From Spartobacteria bacterium (GTDB lineage: Bacteria; Verrucomicrobiota; Verrucomicrobiia; Chthoniobacterales; UBA6821): a stretch of DNA of 54,945 bases. Of this stretch, positions 49,978 through 54,945 are shown one piece after another. A program made the position numbers and the translations under genes. The notes beneath the pieces are model-generated. The model ran no database searches. It was not told where the DNA came from and saw only the letters and a program-made list of their open reading frames with translations. The stretch lies in NCBI GenBank assembly GCA_947482345.1, contig CANKJN010000006.1, forward strand, positions 1-54,945, given 5' to 3'. How positions within the stretch are numbered: position 1 is the first letter of the stretch; the number at the start of each line of letters is the position of its first letter.

Positions 49978-52971
49978 TCAAGCAGTCCGCCCACAGCAGG
50001 ATTTGAATTTTTTCCCACTACCGCAGGGGCAGGGGTCGTTGCGGCCGGCGGTTTTCTGAACACGCTGGACGGGCTTCTGCTGCATCGCCTGTTCAAATCC
50101 CTGATCCGCCTCCGCAAGTCCTGCGGGAGGGAAGGATGCGGGGCTGGGCCGGCCGCCTTCCTGATTCGGCTCGAGCAGATCCCTCTGCATGAGGTGGCGC
50201 GGCATGGAGGCGAGGAGTTGCTCGAAGGCCTGGAGGTTGGTGGTGGAGCGGAAGAGGTTGTTCAGGACCTCGTTCTTGATGCTCTCCATGAGCTCGACGA
50301 ACATGGCGTAGGCCTCGGTCTTGTACTCGGTAAGCGGATCCTTCTGGCCGTAGGCGCGGAGGTAGACGGCCTCGCGGAGTCCGTCCATGGCGTAGAGGTG
50401 TTCCTGCCAGAGGCGGTCGACGGCGTTCAGGATGACATACTTCTCGAGGCCCGAGCGGGCGGCCTCGTCCTCGATGGCGGCCTTGCGGTCGTAGGCTTCG
50501 ACGAGGGTCTTCGCCAGCCACTCTCCGTTCGCCGCGATCTCGCGGGTCTCGAAGGCGCATTTCTCCCTGGTGAGTCCGACGGGGAAGGTGGAGTTCACCC
50601 ACTGGAGGAGTCCGGCGACGTCGGGCTCGGCTCCGCTCTCCTCGACGGTGAGGAAGGCCTCGACTTTCTTCGGCACGACTTCGTTGATCACCTCGTGGAT
50701 GAGGATGCGGGGGTTGCCGGAATCCATGACCTCGTTGCGGTAGCCATAGATGACTTCGCGCTGTTGGTTCATGACGTCGTCGAACTCGAGGGTCCTGCGG
50801 CGCATGAGGTAGTTCCTCTGCTCGACGCGCTTCTGGGCGGTCTCAACGGAGCGGTTCAACCACGGGTGCTCGAGCTCCTCGCCCTCCTTCATGCCGAAGG
50901 TCTCCATGATCTTGGTCATGCGGTCGGCGGCGCCGAAGTTCCTCATGAGGTCGTCCTCAAAGCTGATGTAGAAGCGGGAGCGGCCGGGGTCTCCCTGACG
51001 GGCGCAGCGACCGCGCAGCTGGCGGTCGATACGGCGCGACTCGTGGCGCTCGGTGCCGAGGACGAAGAGGCCGCCGAGGTCGGAGACGCCCTCGCCGAGT
51101 TTGATGTCGGTGCCGCGGCCGGCCATGTTCGTCGAGATGGTGACGGCTCCCCTCATGCCTGCGCGCGAGATGATCTCGGCCTCCTGCATGTGGAACTTGG
51201 CGTTCAGCACGGTGTGGGGAATGTGTTCCCGCTTGAGCATGCGGCTGAGCACCTCGGAGGCCTCGACGCTGGCGGTGCCGACGAGGATCGGCTGGCCGCG
51301 GCCGTGGGAGGCCTTGATCTCCTCGATGGCGGCGGCCATCTTCTCGCGGCGTGTCTTGTAGATGCGGTCGTTCTCGTCGAGGCGGGCGACGGGGCGGTTC
51401 GTCGGGATGACGGTGACGTCGAGTCCGTAGATGTCGTGGAACTCGTTGGCCTCGGTCTCGGCCGTGCCGGTCATGCCGCCGAGCTTCTCGTAGAGGCGGA
51501 AGTAGTTCTGGATGGTGATGGTGGCCATCGTCTGGGTCTCGCGATCGATCTGGACCCCTTCCTTGGCCTCGACGGCCTGGTGGAGTCCGTCGCTCCAGCG
51601 GCGCCCTGCCATCTTGCGGCCTGTGAAGGTATCGACGATGACGACCTTGTTCTCCTCGACGACATACTCGACGTCCTTCTCGTAGAGGCAGTAGGCCTTG
51701 AGCAGCTGGGCGATGTTGTGCATGCGCTCGGCGGAGTGGTCGCAGTGCTGCTGGCGGGCGGCCTTCTGCGCGGCCTTCTCGGAATCGGAGAGCGCGGCAT
51801 TGGTCTCGATGTCGGCGAACTCGGTGAGGAGGTCGGGGAGGACGAAGGCGTTCGGGTCGTCGGGGTTGAGGAAGCTCCGACCCATCTCGGTGAGGTCGGC
51901 CTCCTGCTGCTTCTCCTCGATGGTGAAGAAGAGCTCCTCCTTGAGGGCGACGAGGGCATCCTTGGAGGTGTCCTGGTAGAAGGAGAGCTCGGCCTTGTCG
52001 GTGAGGCGGCGGAGTTCGGGATCCTCCATGGCGCGGAGCAGTCCCTTGTTGCGGGGCTGGCCGAGCTTCACCTTGAAGAGGGCGAGTCCGGCGGCCTCCT
52101 TCTCCCCCTTGGCGAAGAGGTCGCGGGCGTCGGCGACGAGCTTATTGATGAGCGCGGTCTGCTTGCGGACGAGCTGTTCGACGAGCGGCTTGAAGCGGTC
52201 GTACTGGTGGGTGGAGACGGTGGCGGGGCCGCTGATGATGAGCGGGGTGCGGGCCTCATCGATGAGGATGGAGTCGACCTCGTCGACGATGGCGAAGTAG
52301 TGCCCGCGCTGGACCTGCTGGTCGCGGCTGGTGGCCATGCCGTTGTCGCGGAGGTAGTCGAAGCCAAACTCGCTATTGGTCCCGTAGGCGATGTCGCACT
52401 CGTACTGGGCGCGGCGCGACTCGGGGGACTGGTCATGCTGGATGATGCCGGTGGTCAGGCCGAGGAAGGCGTAGAGCTGTCCCATGCACTCGGCGTCGCG
52501 GCGGGCAAGGTAGTCGTTGACCGTGACGACATGGACGCCGCGTCCGGTGAGGGCGTTGAGATAGACGGGGAGCGTGGCGACGAGGGTCTTGCCCTCGCCG
52601 GTGGCCATCTCGGCGATGCGTCCCTTGTGAAGCACCATGCCGCCGACAAGCTGGACATCGAAGTGGACCATGTTCCAGGTGTACTCGTAGTCGCAGACCA
52701 TGAAGGTCTGGCCGACCATGCGGCGGGCGGCGCTCTTCACCACGGCGAAGGCCTCGGGGAGGATCTCGTTGAGCCTCTTCTGGAGAAGGTCGGGATCCTG
52801 GATCGCGGAGAGCTCGGCCTTCCAGGCGGCGGTCTTTTCCCTGAGGGCCTCGTCGGGGAGCGACTGGAGCGACTGCTCGATCGCGTTGATCTTGGCGACA
52901 AGGGGGAGCATCCGGCGCACCTCGCGCTGGTTCTTCGATCCGATGATTTTCTTGATGATCCAGTTGAACAT
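49978..52971 (-). CDS. secA: Preprotein translocase ATPase SecA
   Basis: 997 residues, slightly long for SecA. Walker A is MATGEGKT (122-129), followed by HVVTVNDYLARRDAE, YGTNSEFGFDYLRDN and VDEVDSILIDEARTPLIISG, and later TNMAGRGTDIKLGEGV and GRCARQGDPG. The tail ends in the zinc-binding SEC-C motif [13 protein letters not shown] (C981, C983, C992, C993). There are insertions in NBD1 and after the preprotein-binding region compared with E. coli. It drives Sec export. ATG 52971 (MFNWIIKKI) is the right start. A copy of its last 40 codons lies 1.2 kb downstream at 48705. Confidence 0.97.
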   Translation of the reverse strand: MFNWIIKKIIGSKNQREVRRMLPLVAKINAIEQSLQSLPDEALREKTAAWKAELSAIQDPDLLQKRLNEILPEAFAVVKSAARRMVGQTFMVCDYEYTWNMVHFDVQLVGGMVLHKGRIAEMATGEGKTLVATLPVYLNALTGRGVHVVTVNDYLARRDAECMGQLYAFLGLTTGIIQHDQSPESRRAQYECDIAYGTNSEFGFDYLRDNGMATSRDQQVQRGHYFAIVDEVDSILIDEARTPLIISGPATVSTHQYDRFKPLVEQLVRKQTALINKLVADARDLFAKGEKEAAGLALFKVKLGQPRNKGLLRAMEDPELRRLTDKAELSFYQDTSKDALVALKEELFFTIEEKQQEADLTEMGRSFLNPDDPNAFVLPDLLTEFADIETNAALSDSEKAAQKAARQQHCDHSAERMHNIAQLLKAYCLYEKDVEYVVEENKVVIVDTFTGRKMAGRRWSDGLHQAVEAKEGVQIDRETQTMATITIQNYFRLYEKLGGMTGTAETEANEFHDIYGLDVTVIPTNRPVARLDENDRIYKTRREKMAAAIEEIKASHGRGQPILVGTASVEASEVLSRMLKREHIPHTVLNAKFHMQEAEIISRAGMRGAVTISTNMAGRGTDIKLGEGVSDLGGLFVLGTERHESRRIDRQLRGRCARQGDPGRSRFYISFEDDLMRNFGAADRMTKIMETFGMKEGEELEHPWLNRSVETAQKRVEQRNYLMRRRTLEFDDVMNQQREVIYGYRNEVMDSGNPRILIHEVINEVVPKKVEAFLTVEESGAEPDVAGLLQWVNSTFPVGLTREKCAFETREIAANGEWLAKTLVEAYDRKAAIEDEAARSGLEKYVILNAVDRLWQEHLYAMDGLREAVYLRAYGQKDPLTEYKTEAYAMFVELMESIKNEVLNNLFRSTTNLQAFEQLLASMPRHLMQRDLLEPNQEGGRPSPASFPPAGLAEADQGFEQAMQQKPVQRVQKTAGRNDPCPCGSGKKFKSCCGRTA

Positions 52972-53270
52972 GAAAAGGGCCGGTTTGCGGCGAATGGTCA
53001 ATCAACGGCGAACCGCGCTAAAAGTAAAGATCAGGCCGTTGATCGGGGGATAGGAAATCGGTGATGGGGCATGGGGTATGAATAAGCCAGGCCCTCCAAG
53101 CAGAGGGAACCAGGAGGAAGATACCTCGCGCTGATCGGAGAGAAAACATCGGAAAAAGCAGGTTTTTAAGAACCCTCTGCATCAAAGGATTTGTAGCCGG
53201 CACCCCCCACTTTTCACCACCTTGGTGAACACGCTTTCTCTGTTTCTTGGATTCTACTGCAAAATCTGGG
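52972..53270. other. Spacer between secA and the lipocalin gene
   Basis: About 300 bp without a recognisable gene. This must contain the secA promoter on the minus strand, but no clear -35/-10 pair stands out. Small inverted pieces near 53160 are not convincing. Confidence 0.5.
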
Positions 53271-53816
53271 CTACAACGATTTCGCGGACTGCGGAACCTT
53301 CACGATGCGTTTGGTATCGTAGCCATGTTTGGCCACGTCGCTGAGGATCTTTTGATAGTCACTTTCGGGCATTGATGGCTTCCGTGCCATGATCCAGATC
53401 AGGTCGCGTGAGGGGTGGCCGATGACGGTGGTACTGTAATCGGGAGCCAGATCGATCACTAGGTAGGGGGCCTGGAAGGGCCAGAGAAACTGGACTCCCC
53501 ATCGTGCATTGGACTGCTTGTCGACCACGGTTCCGACCGCATGCATCTCCTCCCGCTTCGCCGAGAGTTCCTTCTTGTGGAAGACATAGGTGATATCGAT
53601 CTTCCCGTCGGGTCGCATCCTGTAGATGTCCATCGTCCCGACGTTATCGCGTTCCACAAACCACGGAATCGTGCCGATCACATACCACGCCCCCATGAAT
53701 CGTGGCAGGTCGACATGGGCCACGGTTTTCATCGGCGGTTGCTTTGACCCGGTGATGGAGCAACCGGTGAGAAATGCGATTGCCATGAGAATCAAGGAGC
53801 GGGCGAGAATCATCAT
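53271..53816 (-). CDS. Lipocalin family lipoprotein (Blc-like)
   Basis: 181 residues. The lipobox FLTGC follows a signal peptide (MMILARSLILMAIAFLTGC). The lipocalin motif G-x-W is in DLPRFMGAWYVIGTIPWFVE, and GVQFLWPFQAPYLVIDLAPD and HPSRDLIWIMARKPSMPESD are the later barrel strands and motif 3 region. Blc in E. coli binds lysophospholipids at the outer membrane. It stands alone on the minus strand. Confidence 0.92.
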   Translation of the reverse strand: MMILARSLILMAIAFLTGCSITGSKQPPMKTVAHVDLPRFMGAWYVIGTIPWFVERDNVGTMDIYRMRPDGKIDITYVFHKKELSAKREEMHAVGTVVDKQSNARWGVQFLWPFQAPYLVIDLAPDYSTTVIGHPSRDLIWIMARKPSMPESDYQKILSDVAKHGYDTKRIVKVPQSAKSL

Positions 53817-53861
53817 CCCTTGGAAATGAAGGAGTTTGCCTCGTTCGTCAAGGCAGGGCGG

Positions 53862-54080
53862 TCACTCACCGCGCAGGAGCGGATGCTTGGCGGCCCTTGC
53901 TCCGGCGGCGATTTGAACCCGGGAAGATTTTTCACGCGCCTTGATGGCGGTTGACTCATGATGATGCTTGTCAAGTCCGTCGGCCGTCAGGCCTCGCTCC
54001 TTGCGGGAGGTGTGGAGACGGCTTTTCATGGCGGATTCGCTTTTGATCCGGGTGTTGGATTTGTGGGATGTGGTGCTCAT
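53862..54080 (-). CDS. Small basic protein, doubtful
   Basis: 72 residues, rich in Lys, Arg, Ser and His (KSNTRIKSESAMKSRLHTSR, then LDKHHHESTAIKAREKSSRV). No family recognised. The composition resembles small basic cytosolic proteins, and the start ATG at 54080 is plausible, but the case rests only on length and context. Confidence 0.35.
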   Translation of the reverse strand: MSTTSHKSNTRIKSESAMKSRLHTSRKERGLTADGLDKHHHESTAIKAREKSSRVQIAAGARAAKHPLLRGE

Positions 54081-54296
54081 GGGACATCTGTACCATCGGC
54101 CCCTCGGGCCGCCCCTTCAACAAGGGGAAACTAATCAAAGGGCTTATCCCGTGGCGTGAGGATCAACTTCTCTCACTCGCTTGAAGAACATCGAGCGGAG
54201 GGAACCTCGATGAAGCCCGATCGGAGATTGGCCCGAAGGGGGTGCCTGTTTGACCCTCCATTTCCCTAACAGCCTTCAGCCTTCAGCCTAGCTGGA

Positions 54297-54521
54297 TCAT
54301 TCTTCATCCGCATCAATGAAGAGGGCATGTTCCCCTCCCCATTCGGCAATCGTTGCGGACCAGCGGGCCTCGTCGTGATAGTTGCTGAGCAGGAATTCCG
54401 GCTCATGGCGTTCCTCGATCTCTCCGGAAATCGGCCCGGGAGGAGAGGTGATGGCGGTGCTGCATGCGTGGCCGGGTTGGAGTGCGAAGAGCCAATCCCG
54501 TTCGGTTGTCTTGTTGTTCAT
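54297..54521 (-). CDS. Small acidic protein, doubtful
   Basis: 74 residues: MNNKTTERDWLFALQPGHAC, then EPEFLLSNYHDEARWSATIA and a terminal HALFIDADEE. No family recognised. The amino-acid composition looks coding and the end is acidic. It lies about 270 bp from the IS5-type element boundary. Confidence 0.4.
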   Translation of the reverse strand: MNNKTTERDWLFALQPGHACSTAITSPPGPISGEIEERHEPEFLLSNYHDEARWSATIAEWGGEHALFIDADEE

Positions 54522-54793
54522 GGGGGAGGGAAGTTTGTGACTTCATCATGTTGGACTGCGGAACCCTCTCCGGCACTGAATGAAAAAGTCCTCCTCGATG
54601 TTTTGAGTGGGTGGGCATGAGATTTCTCCCGTGGCCGTATAACGCAGGCCGATTGGCCGAGGCAGGGCAAGTAATCGCCGAAACGCAGAGAAAGCAATAG
54701 GCACAGGGATGAAGGGGATTGTAAGTATGGCATGGCAGAAGTAGCTGCTGGGCAGAACTTCGGTGCGTTGCAGAGCCCCTGCCTTCTGGACCA

Positions 54794-54945
54794 GGACCTG
54801 TTAAGATAAAGGAGCGCATCGAAGATGAAGGCGATGTGGATGAAGGCGGTGAACATCACGTCGAGTTTTTCAAAGCGTGAGAAGATGCGGCGGAAGGCCT
54901 TGAGTCGACGGAACAGTCGCTCAACCTCATTACGCTTCTTGTAAA
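54794..54945 (-). mobile_element. IS5-family insertion sequence, end only (runs off the window)
   Basis: On the minus strand the last bases encode YKKRNEVERLFRRLKAFRRI and FSRFEKLDVMFTAFIHIAFI FDALLYLN, the C-terminal end of IS5-family transposases with the N-x-x-E-R-x-F-x-x-L-K motif that carries the catalytic Glu. The element border appears to be GGACCTGTTAAGATAAAGG starting at 54794, which cuts the transposase near its natural end; the frame then reads on into flanking DNA to a stop at 54518. The rest lies beyond 54945. Confidence 0.8.

Noticed and set aside
50194-53064. Very long open frame (956 codons) on the plus strand opposite secA
   Set aside because: It is a mirror of the strong codon bias of secA; its translation is Val/Glu/Gly/Leu-rich low complexity and matches no family.

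Overview
The window is about 55 kb of chromosomal DNA, GC-rich in most genes, and looks like a member of the Verrucomicrobiota (PVC group). Support comes from a PEP-CTERM secreted protein with a CPBP-type protease of the kind found with it, a PVC-style Dxs with GDA in place of GDG in its thiamine-diphosphate region, bS21, futalosine-type UbiA context, fused FeoA-FeoB, CACGAAGG-type intergenic repeats and heptamer-rich spacers. The assignment is an inference from gene content. No rRNA, tRNA or CRISPR array was seen.

Region 1 (1-13.4 kb) is accessory and defence-rich. A decayed HTH/PIN toxin-antitoxin pair and a PEP-CTERM protein are followed by a seven-gene minus-strand type I restriction-modification locus, read hsdR, GxxExxY protein, hsdS, RloC/PrrC-like anticodon-nuclease candidate, RhuM, four-helix-bundle protein, hsdM. 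A HepT/MntA-type toxin-antitoxin pair sits divergently upstream of hsdR. Repeats in the hsdS/GxxExxY stretch suggest cassette insertion and hsdS rearrangement.

Region 2 (13.4-31.9 kb) is mostly housekeeping: DUF2721 membrane protein, amino-acid permease, a proline-tailed secreted protein, UbiA prenyltransferase, pyrE, an orphan parA, a cell-wall amidase, a YmdB-type phosphodiesterase, a very large TerB/FHA-like/ABCG fusion transporter, rpsU, an epimerase-like protein, an NtrC-class regulator with a perfect palindrome just upstream, a GT-C-like membrane protein, xseB and dxs.

Region 3 (32-38.8 kb) is an iron-uptake block: a 46-residue Cys-rich FeoB companion, FeoA-FeoB fusion, Fur, a TonB-dependent receptor and a divergent TonB. 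Three 19-bp 8-3-8 imperfect palindromes in front of feoB and between the receptor and tonB form a shared probable operator.

Region 4 (38.8-46.6 kb) holds NAD synthetase, CPBP protease, endonuclease IV, a paralogue of the amidase that has lost most of its zinc ligands, and a tightly packed envelope operon with two paralogous lipoproteins and a Gly/Tyr-rich repeat lipoprotein.

Region 5 (46.6-54.9 kb) carries mobile and repeat elements (a 274-bp MITE-like element, a 94-bp structured repeat with compensatory changes), a UPF0175/DUF3368 toxin-antitoxin pair, a second copy of the last 40 codons of secA whose differences are almost all silent, full-length secA, a lipocalin and the end of an IS5-family element.

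The observations most worth following up are the RloC-like gene inside the expanded R-M operon, the secA-tail duplicate or microprotein, the pseudo-amidase, and the covarying 94-bp repeat.
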